Source: Thelonectria olida (Eukaryota > Ascomycota > Sordariomycetes > Hypocreales > Nectriaceae). From it: a DNA stretch of 64,000 nucleotides. Positions 1 to 10,253 of this stretch are shown piece by piece. The position numbers were made by a program, and so were the translations under genes. Location: contig JAGPYM010000002.1 of NCBI GenBank assembly GCA_020736575.1, positions 62,001 to 126,000 on the forward strand, given 5' to 3'. The notes under the pieces are model-generated. The model saw only the letters and a program-made list of their open reading frames with translations, had not been told where the DNA came from and made no database searches. Numbering within the stretch: the stretch's first letter is position 1; each line of letters begins with the position of its first letter.

Positions 1-344
1 TAGGCTGCTCGTGAGAGACTAGTAGCCTGGTAGAAGTGGTGATCGGCATCCACCAGCTTGAAACCGAGGGCGCCTGATGCCATGACGGCCAGGGTGGACA
101 TGCCAGTTCCTCGGATGCCGATGAGCACGATTGAAGCATCGGCATCGAATCTTCTTGTCCCATGGCTGCCATTCGGCTGGTATTCTTGAGAAGTTGGCGA
201 TTGTAAGCGACTCGTACGAATGGGGTGCGTGTTTGTGCCATCTCTCGGCACTGCACTCAGGGTTCTCAGTCGTCCATCCTGCTCTGACTGGTCTCCAGAG
301 TTGCCGGACGCCTTCGGGGTGTTTTCGCAGTGTCCCTCTTCCAT
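1..344 (-). CDS. qutR: Quinate repressor protein, QutR/QA-1S-like (N-terminal part; gene runs off the left edge)
   Basis: Reading leftwards from an ATG at 344 (preceded directly by an in-frame TAA) gives 114 residues: a low-complexity Ser/Pro-rich head, then a P-loop segment (SIVLIGIRGTG) and a shikimate-kinase-like stretch ending LVDADHHFYQATSLSRAA. This is the start of the QutR family, which resembles the last three domains of the pentafunctional AROM protein and, as known from Aspergillus and Neurospora, binds and inhibits the QutA/QA-1F activator when quinate is absent. The short head followed at once by the kinase-like domain, instead of a dehydroquinate-synthase domain, argues against AROM itself. 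The Walker A lysine is replaced by methionine (GTGMST), so kinase activity is unlikely, as expected of a repressor. A QutA-like activator lies at 6754-9303. Confidence 0.85.
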   Translation of the reverse strand, partial: MEEGHCENTPKASGNSGDQSEQDGRLRTLSAVPRDGTNTHPIRTSRLQSPTSQEYQPNGSHGTRRFDADASIVLIGIRGTGMSTLAVMASGALGFKLVDADHHFYQATSLSRAA

Positions 345-957
345 TTACTGAGGCTCAAGGCTGTCATTGGCAAGATGGGTAAGGCCTGCGTGGGGATGGA
401 GATTTCTCAATCAGATAGGTAGTGACCAATTGGCCCGTTCAAGACAAAGTCAACGGGACGAAGACCACCGGAGTCCATCATACGATTCGTGCCATGACAG
501 CGTGTTCCATGTACCGAGTAGGTCAAGGGCGAAGCAATCGCATAACGTTGCGGAGTAGACATCTCCCGGGCGTTTTGTTTAGCCGTTCACCCCGTCCTCC
601 TCGGCTCTGAGACTGGACGCTTTCCACCCAAATTTGCCCCGCATTGCTCGGCAGTGTAGGGTAGCGCCAGTTCCCGGAGTTACGGAATTATAAAGCCACT
701 TCAAGCCTTACCACGCGTTGAACAGACGAATCGAGTCATTTCAAGAAATAGTTATTGGGTGCACGTCTCATCACACCTATTCGCTATTGGTGAGATACTC
801 GTGCTAATGTTGGAGGTGGTCATATTACGAGGTTAGTGAGTGGATGATGGAGAAAGTGAACAACCAAACGTATGGCTTCGTACCTTATGATATTAATGCG
901 TCCTCCACACGCATGAGCGCAAGCGATTTCACTTGTAAGTGCCGAAGTCATAACTTC
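345..957. other. Intergenic: qutR promoter side and 3' flank of the dioxygenase gene
   Basis: No open frame here resembles a protein family. The left end is the 5' flank of the repressor gene, with an activator-like half-site GGGTAA at 377-382. The right end is the 3' flank of the dioxygenase, whose stop is at 958-960. Confidence 0.6.
377..382 (+). promoter_or_regulatory. Possible QutA/QA-1F half-site (GGGTAA)
   Basis: GGGTAA lies 33 bp upstream of the qutR start. The known QA-1F site is a palindrome of GGRTAA and TTATCC separated by four bases. Only one half is present, and a six-base match with one degenerate position is expected about once per kilobase by chance. Confidence 0.15.
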
Positions 958-2002
958 CTAACTAGAATACGCCTTGGGAACAAGAGTCCCATTCACTACA
1001 CGCATGCCCTTCGCCCCCTGCTTCTCAATCGCCTCCCTCGCCTTCTCATTGCGAAGTTCTCTCACTTCATCTTCACCCACCAGCACGAATTCATACTGCA
1101 TCAACTTGGAAGAAGGCGCCACACCATGCTTTTCCGCCAAACCTTCAACGTCGGATACGTTCCCCAAGTCGACAACTAGAGACTCCTTCACACCAAATAC
1201 TGCATCTGATCTCTCATACGGGTCGCCTCGGAGGTAAAGTGCTCTGTTTCCATTATGAGTGAGGGTCGACGAAGATTTCATAAAGACGAACTTACGTAAT
1301 GAGCTTGTCGTATCCTGGTTTGTCAAACATGAAATGGAAGTGACTTGGGCGGTAGGGGTGTCGATCTAATACTTCCAATAGCCGTCCGACCGGCCCATCG
1401 CTAGGAATGGGGTATGGAACTGGAACAATCGCCTTAAAGAAGAAATTTCCTTCATCGTCGCTTTTCACAACGGCCCGTCCGTCGGGACCTTCTCTGTCCG
1501 CATGCTGCACATCATAGAAGCCTTTCGAATCAGTCTCCCACACGTCGATTTTGACGCCAGGAACCGGCTTCCCATGCGTATCCTTGACGGAGCAGACCAC
1601 CAGCATGGGTTCTCCATCAGGGTCGTGGGATATGAGTGATCCATTGGGCGCATGCTCAGCTTCATGGGTGTGGAATGGTCCAAGGACGGTTCCCTCGGTT
1701 GAAGCCTCTGGCTTAGGGTGGTCGATGGAATCCACAAGAAGTGAGAGGCCAAGGACATCAGACAAGAGAATGAACTCTTGACGTACATCGGTGCACATTT
1801 GGCCAACTTCAGTGAGGAACCCGATCGTCTGCTCCCATTCTGACGTGGTCAGACGAGTCTCACGGGCAAAGTCATGGACATGGGTCACAAGTTTCTCGAG
1901 CAGAAAGCGCAGGCGCGGATCCTTGCAATTGCTGTTGATTGCGTGGACATTTTCTGTGATGTTGTCGATGGTGAGGTCTTTGAGGGGTTGTGAGTTGTTC
2001 AT
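958..2002 (-). CDS. Intradiol ring-cleavage dioxygenase, probably hydroxyquinol 1,2-dioxygenase
   Basis: Two exons (2002-1296 and 1243-958) join across a 52-bp intron with a GTAAGT donor and CAG acceptor, giving 330 residues, the usual size. An N-terminal Dioxygenase_N region (about residues 15-95) precedes the intradiol beta-sandwich. The four non-haem Fe(III) ligands are visible: Tyr163 (GFYDVQ), Tyr197 (PVPYPIP), His221 and His223 (RPSHFHFMF). The DGPVGRLL...RHPYRPSH region looks more like hydroxyquinol than plain catechol dioxygenases. The enzyme would open benzene-1,2,4-triol to maleylacetate in the cytosol. The divergent neighbour at 2578 encodes maleylacetate reductase, the next step, which supports the hydroxyquinol assignment. 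Catechol 1,2-dioxygenase remains the alternative. Confidence 0.88.
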
Positions 2003-2577
2003 TTTGGGTGTCTGAGAGGGGTGGTCTTTTTGGGAGAGATAAATCCGTATTGATGGTAGAATTGACCAAGACCTTGTTTCAATTTAAAGCAATTGATGTA
2101 TCTTCTTGATGAGCCTCATAAGCGTCAATCTGTGCTTCATAATCCCCAGACAATTCTTAGTCATGTCACGCTCAGCGTCTCCGGATGCACACAAAAGACG
2201 ATCCAGCCGAGGGAAATAGGGAAATGGCGGATAAGCCCACTGCCGTCGACGGCTTCCGCATCGAACCCCGCACTTTTGGTACATGCCATGACGCGGGGTG
2301 TGGTAAGTGTGGTGATTTGGTGAGAGGCTAGAACAATAGTTGTTCTAATTCGCGATGACGCAGCGGAACTCGGAACCATTCTCTTTGCCATGCAGGCCAT
2401 GGCAGCATGGTAGCTAATGGTACGTGGCGGGTTTGTAATCGGCAATTGTATTTGCGTTGGAGCGGTAGATGGGGGTTTTATACCCGTTGATCTGTTCGAA
2501 TTAAGTACTTAGATGGGCGGCATTCACCATCACCTAGCCTCTAGTTCCAAGGCCTTCACGTTTGCCCTTCACTTAAC
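2003..2577. promoter_or_regulatory. Divergent promoter between dioxygenase and maleylacetate reductase
   Basis: The 575-bp spacer separates the start codons of two enzymes for consecutive steps, so shared control is likely. It holds a GGATAA half-site at 2229-2234. Small open frames here match no family I recognise. Confidence 0.55.
2229..2234 (+). promoter_or_regulatory. Possible QutA/QA-1F half-site (GGATAA)
   Basis: An exact GGATAA half of the known activator palindrome lies in the divergent promoter, but the partner TTATCC is not found four bases on. It is weak evidence on its own. Confidence 0.2.
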
Positions 2578-3651
2578 ATGGACTCGTTTGAATACAGCGC
2601 GAACCCCTCAAAGGTCATTTTTGGAAGTGGAACTATTGCCAAACTTCCCGCTGTCCTCGAAAACCTCAGCTCACATCGACCTCTCCTCCTCTCCACCCCT
2701 CGACAAACCAAGCAAGCTAAACATGTCGAGGAGCTTCTACAAGGCAAAATCGCTGGCCTTTTCAGTGAAGCCACCATGCATACTCCTGTAGATGTCACCG
2801 AGCGTGCAGTTCGGGCTGCCAAATCATCTAATGCAGACTCCGTTGTGTCCATCGGCGGTGGCAGCACCATCGGACTCGGCAAGGCTATATCCGTCCGTAC
2901 AGGGCTGCACCATGTCGCCATTCCGACAACATACGCCGGCAGTGAGGTTACGCCAATTCTCGGAGAAACGGCGGAAGGTCTTAAGAAAACACGATCGGAT
3001 CCAATGATTCTGCCTGGGGTCGTCATCTACGATGTCAACCTCACATTAACTCTTCCCGTTGGAATGAGCTCAACGAGTGGCGTCAACGCCATCGCACACG
3101 CGGTGGAGGCTCTGTATGCGCAAAACGGCAACCCCATTATTGACATACTCGCCAAAGAGGGTATCAAGTCTCTCGCATCCGCCCTTCCACAGATCGTTGA
3201 AGATGCGAGCTCCGAGCCTGCACGATCCGCCGCGCTGTACGGTGCGTGGCTTTGTGGAACTTGCCTAGGCAATGTCGGAATGTCGTTGCATCACAAGCTT
3301 TGTCACACTCTTGGGGGCAGTTTCAACCTGCCTCATGCCGAGACGCATACCATCATTCTCCCTCATGCTTTGGCCTATAATGCTCCAAGAGTACCCAAGG
3401 CCATGAAGATGGTCGCGGACGCTTTGCCAGGGAGTAATGGCGACGCTGTCGAGGGGCTGAATGTATTACTGCGCACTCTCAATGTCGAGAGGAGCTTGCA
3501 GAAGTTTGGATTCAAAGAAAGCGACATTGACAAAGCGGCTGACATTGCTGTCTCTCAGCCGTACTGGAACCCGCGCGACGTTGAGCGCGATGCAATTCGA
3601 GAAGTAATTAGACGAGCGTGGGCAGGAGAGGAAGCCAGACCCGATCTCTAG
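2578..3651 (+). CDS. Maleylacetate reductase (iron-containing alcohol dehydrogenase family)
   Basis: A single-exon gene encodes 357 residues, a normal length for the family. It shows the group III alcohol-dehydrogenase fold: an N-terminal nucleotide-binding half with VVSIGGGSTIGLGKAI and IPTTYAGSE (about residues 85-125), then an alpha-helical half with NAIAHAVEALYA and a His-rich GMSLHHKLCHTLGG segment. The family reduces maleylacetate to 3-oxoadipate with NAD(P)H, feeding the 3-oxoadipate pathway. It diverges from the intradiol dioxygenase that would make its substrate. The first ATG at 2578 places the family's usual N-terminus (FEYSANPSKVIFGSGT) right at the start. Confidence 0.92.
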   Translation: MDSFEYSANPSKVIFGSGTIAKLPAVLENLSSHRPLLLSTPRQTKQAKHVEELLQGKIAGLFSEATMHTPVDVTERAVRAAKSSNADSVVSIGGGSTIGLGKAISVRTGLHHVAIPTTYAGSEVTPILGETAEGLKKTRSDPMILPGVVIYDVNLTLTLPVGMSSTSGVNAIAHAVEALYAQNGNPIIDILAKEGIKSLASALPQIVEDASSEPARSAALYGAWLCGTCLGNVGMSLHHKLCHTLGGSFNLPHAETHTIILPHALAYNAPRVPKAMKMVADALPGSNGDAVEGLNVLLRTLNVERSLQKFGFKESDIDKAADIAVSQPYWNPRDVERDAIREVIRRAWAGEEARPDL

Positions 3652-3994
3652 ATAATGACAAAGTGAAGGATTATCTTGCCACAAAACATCTTAACAGCTG
3701 CTCTGCCATTACTTAAATGAAGTTGATGACGCGGGCCTAGGTACTGATTCTCGACAGCCTTTGATGACTCCCCAACCGTGTGAAGGATGACACTGTCGCA
3801 TTCAATCTCAAAGTGTAAAACCAATAATATTTAGTTCACTGTTCATGATTAGAATACGGGAAGAAGACAAGATCTCAACCATGAGGAGGCCCCGTTTCGG
3901 GGGTGAGAGACGGGCGGCAAAGAGAAACCCCGTGGGAGACGTCCATCATTTCACGGCCTTTACAGTCATCCACGCACAGCAATGAACCCCATAA
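3652..3994. other. Intergenic spacer with a small GC hairpin
   Basis: No gene is visible. It holds the 3' flank of maleylacetate reductase and the 5' flank of the following dehydrogenase. A short perfect hairpin (CCCCG-TTT-CGGGG) lies near 3890-3902. No GGRTAA half-site was found. Confidence 0.5.
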
Positions 3995-4963
3995 ATGTCT
4001 TCCCATTCTAAATCGAATGGAAAGGTGAAATCGTGGAAAAGCACCTCAAACAACGAAACGATGTCGGAAATCAAGACCCTCCACCTGGCTGGCGTCGGTG
4101 TCGGCCATTCTATCGCACCGCCTATGCACAACTTTATTGCAAAGTCTCTCGGCTTGCCATGGACTTTCTATGCCGCCGAATGCGCCACGATAGAGGAGTT
4201 AGTGTCTCTGGCCCGAAAAGACTCGACCATTGGCATGGTAATCACTATGCCATATAAGAACGCCATCATGAAGCGACTTGATGCGCTTGACGGCCTTTCC
4301 GAGGCCATTGGCGCCTGCAACAATATATACCGCGACCCGAAAGATCCCAGTCGACTTCGAGGAACCAATACCGACTGGTTGGGTATTCAAGGGTGTCTAC
4401 TCGAGATCGAGGGGAAGTCCGAGCCTGCATTGTACAAACCAGCACTTATTGTCGGTGCCGGCGGTGCTAGTCGCGCTGCTGTGTATGCACTACACACTTA
4501 CTTCAAATCTTCTGTCATTTACGTCTTGAATCGAGAGGATGGTGAGGTGTCCGACCTCATTCGCGACTCACAGCAACTGTCTCCTGTCCCTAAGATCATC
4601 CACGTCAAGGCAGGACAGGCTGCTGATCTTGAGACTCCCTACTACGTTGTCGGAACGGTTCCAGACCTAGAGCCCAAGACTCTAGAAGAGTTGGCCGTGC
4701 ACGCGACGCTGGAAGAGTTCCTCGGTCGTCCCGAAAAGGGCGTCTTGTTGGATATGTGCTTCAAGCCCCGTCGAACAAGAATGATCAAGCTTGCGGAGAA
4801 GCTCGACTGGCCAACGGTCGAAGGCACGCATGTTATTGGCCACCAGATTGAGGCGCAATACCGATTATGGGCAGGAGAAGAGAAGTCCAAACAGATGGAC
4901 AGAGATGGTGCTTGGAAGCTGTTGCTAGAGATGGCTGAGAACAGCCCTGGGATTAACTTTTGA
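3995..4963 (+). CDS. Shikimate/quinate dehydrogenase-like enzyme, paralogue 1
   Basis: A single-exon gene of 322 residues, or 300 from an internal ATG at 4061, which fits the family better because homology begins at TLHLAGVGVGHSIAPPMHN. The N-terminal substrate domain has the lysine in VITMPYKN and the NTD motif in RGTNTDW. The Rossmann half starts with IVGAGGASRAAVYAL. AroE-type enzymes oxidise shikimate or quinate with NAD(P)+. Here the canonical SxS substrate motif reads S-I-A, so the second serine is missing, as it also is in the paralogue at 10254-11195. It is a stand-alone protein, not an AROM domain, so a catabolic role is likely. Which substrate it prefers cannot be read from the sequence. 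Confidence 0.85.
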   Translation: MSSHSKSNGKVKSWKSTSNNETMSEIKTLHLAGVGVGHSIAPPMHNFIAKSLGLPWTFYAAECATIEELVSLARKDSTIGMVITMPYKNAIMKRLDALDGLSEAIGACNNIYRDPKDPSRLRGTNTDWLGIQGCLLEIEGKSEPALYKPALIVGAGGASRAAVYALHTYFKSSVIYVLNREDGEVSDLIRDSQQLSPVPKIIHVKAGQAADLETPYYVVGTVPDLEPKTLEELAVHATLEEFLGRPEKGVLLDMCFKPRRTRMIKLAEKLDWPTVEGTHVIGHQIEAQYRLWAGEEKSKQMDRDGAWKLLLEMAENSPGINF

Positions 4964-5188
4964 GGGGCGCTGTTGGTGACAAAATAAAATCCGATAGATA
5001 TTATTTTGTTAATTGATAGAAACTTCCCAGGTAAAGCCCAACACTTAATTCTCAGCGTCAGCGCACGGAGTGAGTGTTGCACTTCACAACGTACTGCAAG
5101 CACTCTAATAGCTTGCCCGTCTGACACGATGCAAGACAGGAAATATGAGAGCCAATTCAATTATCAGGGCGGCATATTCAATTCGAGG

Positions 5189-6214
5189 CTACTTGTTTTC
5201 GAGATCCAATCTTTCCACAAACGTCTTCCACGCCGTAATCCCTCTCCGCGCGTGCTCTCGAGGAAGGCCCTTGCCCTTCTCACTCATAGTCCTAGAGAAC
5301 AGTTCCATTGAGACAAACCCTTTGTAGCCCATATCCTCAATCAATGCCCTCGCAATGCCTTCTACCGGAAGGTATGCCCCTCTATCTTCCTCGTAGATGA
5401 ATGCTCTTGCGTTTCGTGACCAGTTCATCCTCGGCGGGCAACCGTCATTGTGGAAGGGATGGCCCTTGACGAGTGGCGACTCCATGCGCTCTGCGTCGAC
5501 GACCTGAATGTAGAAAACCTTGCTCAGATCGACTTGGCGGACTAATCGGTCAATTGATTCCTTGAGATCCTTGTCTGCATTCGGAGTTTTGGCAGTTGGA
5601 GAAGCGGGATCTGCCCAAACGCGACCAGCAATATTGAATGTGTCCAGACACAGTCCAAAGTTTGATCGGTTCACTCTCTGAACCACGTCCCAAGACTTCT
5701 CCCAGGTGTCAATGTGAGTGCTCCAACAAAGGCTCTCATAGGCGAATCGGACGGGAGGGTCTTGCTGCAGGCCCAGGTCTGCAAGCTCAATCATGTCCTG
5801 GACGATGACGCCCATATCGCCAGTGAGCTGCTCAGCGGGGAGGAAATTGGCGGGAATCTGGATCGTATTGGTCCCAAGTGCTTTCGCTATTCTGAACCAG
5901 ACCTTGATCTTCTCGATTAAGCGAGCATGTTGTTCTCGGTCGAGGAGCCCTTCATAGAACAGAAATGGCTGAAGGCCAATGACTGTCAACTTGAGCTCGT
6001 CAAGCAGCTGTCGCATGTGAGCTGCGGCTACCAAAAGCTGTTCTGTGTTGGGCTCTTCAGTTGTGTGAGGCCTCTTGGCTAGGTATTCGAGGTCCTCGTA
6101 AAAGATCTCAATTCCTTCGAATCCGTGCTTGGCAGCTTGTAGCGCTTTTTCATCAAAATCATGGAGCCAGGCACGGCCGAGAGACGCGGAAAGAATTGCT
6201 GGGTGGAATAACAT
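5189..6214 (-). CDS. qutC: 3-Dehydroshikimate dehydratase (QutC/QA-4-like)
   Basis: A single-exon gene of 341 residues, matching the fungal QutC/QA-4 length. It is a TIM-barrel of the AP-endonuclease-2/xylose-isomerase-like family. The likely divalent-metal ligands are Glu160 (AYESL), Asp191 (CLDTFN), Gln237 (FYIQVVD) and Glu304 (SMELFSR). The enzyme dehydrates 3-dehydroshikimate to protocatechuate, the committed step that draws quinate or shikimate into ring cleavage. The N-terminus (PAILSASLGRAW) begins directly after the ATG at 6214, so the start is secure. Upstream by 47 bp is a GGATAA half-site. It sits between a shikimate-dehydrogenase paralogue and the QutA-like activator, as expected in a qut/qa cluster. 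Confidence 0.93.
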   Translation of the reverse strand: MLFHPAILSASLGRAWLHDFDEKALQAAKHGFEGIEIFYEDLEYLAKRPHTTEEPNTEQLLVAAAHMRQLLDELKLTVIGLQPFLFYEGLLDREQHARLIEKIKVWFRIAKALGTNTIQIPANFLPAEQLTGDMGVIVQDMIELADLGLQQDPPVRFAYESLCWSTHIDTWEKSWDVVQRVNRSNFGLCLDTFNIAGRVWADPASPTAKTPNADKDLKESIDRLVRQVDLSKVFYIQVVDAERMESPLVKGHPFHNDGCPPRMNWSRNARAFIYEEDRGAYLPVEGIARALIEDMGYKGFVSMELFSRTMSEKGKGLPREHARRGITAWKTFVERLDLENK

Positions 6215-6753
6215 GGCGCAAAGTGAGGGAATGATGCGGGATTTCGCTCTGGTAAGACTCGGATAATGTGCGAGTGCGCGCGGTCATCGCCTCCAGGTCG
6301 CTATTTTATCTAGGGGCTTCATGTGTGTTTAATTGCAGCAAGGACTTGCGGCAAAACACACATCCGCCTGGTTTCCCCGTTGGTGAGAGAGCGGAATTGC
6401 AATGGTGGACTGCATAAAGAAGCTTACAACAGATTTACTGTGGACAGATAGACAACGGAGAGAAAGCTCTACACTTGCTGCGCTTATATGGGTTCCTTGC
6501 GATTCAGACATTGAAGATAGATGATCTGTACATCACTTCAACACAAGTATTGACAATCCTTATCTCATTAGTTAGGTCTCAAATCTGCATACAAGCTTTT
6601 CGATTGTCATATATTTCCGTCGCTGTAGTATGGGCTCTCTGGGCCAGTAATTGAAGCAACCTGCCTCCCATGGCACGCGCCGGGATGACTGGAGCGATGC
6701 ACATCGCCCTCCATGAGCTATATGCTAGGACATTCATATTAAAAAGGGTTGAA
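6215..6753. other. Intergenic: promoter of the dehydratase, terminator side of the activator
   Basis: No gene is recognisable. A GGATAA half-site at 6261-6266 is close to the dehydratase start. The right end follows the revised stop codon of the activator. Confidence 0.5.
6261..6266 (+). promoter_or_regulatory. Possible QutA/QA-1F half-site (GGATAA)
   Basis: An exact half-site lies 47 bp upstream of the dehydratase ATG, a typical activator distance. The second half of the palindrome is absent. Confidence 0.22.
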
Positions 6754-9303
6754 TCATGTAGGATCTGGATCAAAGAAGGAGTGAATATCCGTGGGCACAT
6801 CTCGGAGGTCTCCCAGATGTCTCATAAAGGCGGGAGGATTTGCGACCCTAAAGATCGGCGTGTTAATGATATCTTGCCGCGATTATCATTCGCCAGGAAT
6901 TGAAACTTACCAGTCGGTCGGGTCCAATGTTGCGAGGCTGTCAAAGAGTTCTGTTTCCTCCATCCTCCCCATCAAAGCGTCTGGGAACGAACCCAGTTCC
7001 ATCGCATGTCCCTGGTTTGGCTTTGGAGCTGACGAGAATGCTGTTGGCGCATCCACTGCTTCATTATCGATGTATTGTTCATCAACAAGAGGAAGGCTGC
7101 CGTTCTCACGACCTTCCATGCCTACGTCGCTGACCGTGGACAAGGCAGGGGGCTGAGCAAACGAGCTTTGCCTGAAGGATTGGCGTTCCGAACTCACAGG
7201 AGCGTGCGATGTCATTGGCATTCTCATGCTTGCGAGCAAACTTTGCGGGATGACTATTTGCCGATCAGCATTGGTTGGTGTGGTCTTTTCCTGTGGGATA
7301 GAGCGGTTTGTAGTTGAGTCCTGATAATCCCGCCACGCACGTTCAGCATCTGAGAGGGAATCTTGACACAGTCTCCATTCATTATCAGTATTTGAGGCTT
7401 TTGGTGGGTTTTTCTGGGACCCCAATGATTCTCGGGACAAAAGCAAGTATATGGGAGTCGCTGGCGGCATCCAAATGGCCTGGGATCCTTGAATCCGTTG
7501 TTTCAAACCACCGCCTAATTGGCGTATGCGTTGGCACCTCTCGATCGCACAGTGACCCTGTTGGAAGTCGATGGCTGAGGTTTGCCTCGAGTTTAAGACG
7601 GAATCGACGCAATATATGGCCAGCTGAAGGTTTAGAAGTTGGGGTGAGAGCTCCCCTTCGGAGAGATCGCCGGCGGTTTGAGGCATCGTCCGAATCCACT
7701 TATCCAACTGTTGATCAATATTCTGAAGCGATGGCTGGCGCATCCCTGACGACGCCTCTACTAAGAAGCCGTTCAGAAGGCCGACGATGTCAATGAACGT
7801 CGAAAATAAACTCAAGACACGGCCGGGAGCCTGGCGATATTGTGCTCCTTGGCTCACCGTCTGATGACCACCGTCCAATCGGTATTGCCAGGGTTCCCAC
7901 TCCTCAATGCCTTCCGTTTGAACGGGGCCGACTTTTTGGATATCGTCTTGCCGAAAATGCGGCCGACAGTTGAGGCGGGATGCGAGAAGTGTCTCCAGGG
8001 CGATGCATCCTAGCAAAGTTCTCTTGACTCCTTCGTCGAGTGTACGTTGCGCTTGTCCAGCATTGTCCAGAAGTTTGAGTGAGCTCGCTATGTATACTGA
8101 CTGACCGATCGTGACCCAGGCAACACTCCAAGAGCCTCTGGCAACTTCAAAAAGCGCCAGTATCAGCAAGGCTCGGATGTGGCCTATTTCATACTCTCCG
8201 GATTCGAGAATGACCAGACGTTTCGCGGTCTCGTGGAGTTCTTGGGTCCCAATTCGGTTCTCGGAGTCTCGACCACGACCAGCATCGATAGTATCGTTGT
8301 GCTGCGATGAGTATGCTAGGGTGGCCCAGAGAAATGCCGCGTCTCCTCTCTGCGAGAGCGTCGTGATCTTCATCTTTTGGCCACCATTAGCCAGAGTATA
8401 TGCTGACCGCAGTAAGTCATGTTTGTGACAAATGGGGAACCAGGAATGAGTTTTGGCGAAATGAAGATCTAACAAATATGACCAATCTGGCGGCACTGCT
8501 AGATGGTCTACGTCTGGCAGATCTTTTGTTACCGCCTGTGAGGTGACGTCCAAATCATCAATGAAGGCTGTTGAAGATGGCAGGCTTGTCTGGGGGATGA
8601 CCTGATGCGAAATTGCAGTGGAAGTTGGAGCAGGAGTTTGACTGAACCCTGACAAAGTCCCATCTGCGTCCAAAGGACTGATTAGGAGATGAGGCAGAGC
8701 GTTTGTGTCCTGAACTTGGTCGTTGTTGTGGAGATTGGCCATCCCAGCGAAAGCATGCGTCAACCTGCCCTCGAAGCTATCAGTGGGCTCGTCGTCGTCG
8801 TCGTGACATTCCGTGACAGAAAGCACACTCTCGAGTTTCTTGAGAACTTCGCTCTTTCTCCAAGCGTTCATCGAAAACTCAGAAACGTCCTCCATGTTAT
8901 CCGACGGTGCCTTTAATTGAAGCCGTGGGGCCGTGACTTCGCCTTCGAGCAGTGCGGATATCCATGGACTCAATCCATCAATGCTTCCTAGTAAGAAGCC
9001 GAGAAGAATCTCCAGGGATCTCACGTAGCCCGTCCGAAGACCCCTTTTCTTGGATGGATTGTAGGTGCACGCTCGCTTGGCTGCCAGACATGGTTGACAG
9101 GACGGACGCTGCCCATCACATCGATCTTTGCGTCTTCGACACTCATCACATGCGCGCGTAACACGAACCCGCGTCTTATTGCTTGGGGCGTCTCCTGGTT
9201 CATCCGTCTCCCTTCGAGGGCGTTTAGTGTAGGGGGATCCCAGATCATCTGAGTGATGCTGTGTTTTGGCGTGGCTGCCTCCTGGGGTGCTTCCGCTCCC
9301 CAT
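6754..9303 (-). CDS. qutA: Quinate pathway transcriptional activator, QutA/QA-1F-like (Zn2Cys6)
   Basis: Exon 1 (9303-6911) and a short last exon (6847-6754) join across a 63-bp intron with a perfect GTAAGT donor and TTTAG acceptor. Without splicing, translation stops right after DPTDW. With it, 25 more residues (WVANPPAFMRHLG...) follow and the protein is 828 residues, very close to Aspergillus QUTA. The zinc cluster is C52-x2-C55-x6-C62-x6-C69-x2-C72-x6-C79, preceded by a basic stretch. A fungal-specific middle homology region follows (about residues 285-520). The acidic run near residue 170 is encoded by a GTC-type trinucleotide repeat (8791-8806). The family switches on quinate genes when the QutR repressor is relieved. 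Its position inside the cluster supports this. Confidence 0.88.
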
Positions 9304-10253
9304 TCTTCATGCTGACACATGGGGTAGACTATGAAATCTTGACAATTTGGTTGTAAAGGTGCATGTAGTTGAAGCGCATCTGGATGTTGAACCTCAAAGG
9401 AACATATGCGCAGAGAATGGCACCAAGGGGGCGAGGATTCGGTTGAGGGCGCAGTAGACAGAAATAGAAGGCACTTGTGCTAGCCAGGCTCAATAACGGC
9501 GCGATTTGTCCATTGATATTGCGTTCGACTGGCTCAAAGCTGCGTTTGCTCGAGTACGAAGTACAGCATCTCCAAAGTAGTCTACATGACCCTCAAAGTA
9601 TTACAGATAGCTTCTTAATTGATGTCAATATTTCTAGCAGTAAATTGATTGCGATGTTTGACCTCGTGCTGAGCGTTCTCAAAGAAGCGACGCATATCAG
9701 TAGTATCCCAGATATTTTGTCAACCCATTCTCCAGCATTCATCATAGGCTAACACCAGGCGCAAGTGATGGAACTTGATTAGTGCACTGCAAACCCCGCA
9801 AACAAGCGGAAGCGAGGCGGCAAAGAGCTTTGCCGCTTCTCATTGATTGGTTCCGCTGGCACTGGTCGAGTCAGGGCAACAGAAGTATCCCCGACTTGGA
9901 GGCATTAACATCGGCAGCTTCCATCAACCATTCTGTCGTCATGCTATATCGGCCAACTTCGCGGTTGGTGGGCGCTGAGCATGCTTCCTGTAGCGTACAT
10001 AGGTAGGTGACAGAACATGAAGATAATTGAGAACCATGGGCACTATTCTTTCATGCCCCTACTCAATGTCAAACCACTAACACCATCCTAGAAACACCCC
10101 GGCTGTTACGAATAAACTCGACCAGATCTTGCAATTAACGTCTTTTATTACTCCAATTACTTGCAATAGATCGTAATTTGTTTCTCGTAGTTACTTTGCA
10201 TTTATTTATGCCTTCTTTGTTCCTGTTTATCCATCAAGTCCATTCACAATACT
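9304..10253. other. Intergenic between activator and second dehydrogenase
   Basis: This is the activator promoter (left) and the 3' flank of the dehydrogenase (right). Around 9780-10010 a plus-strand frame contains LIDWFRWHW and SINHSVVMLYRP, faintly like the middle homology region of Zn2Cys6 regulators. It has no start, zinc cluster or continuity, so it may be a relic or chance. Confidence 0.4.

Noticed and set aside
1..344. Start of the pentafunctional AROM enzyme
   Set aside because: The kinase-like P-loop comes about 80 residues after a start codon preceded by an in-frame stop, with no dehydroquinate-synthase or EPSP-synthase domain before it, and the P-loop lysine is missing. QutR fits better.
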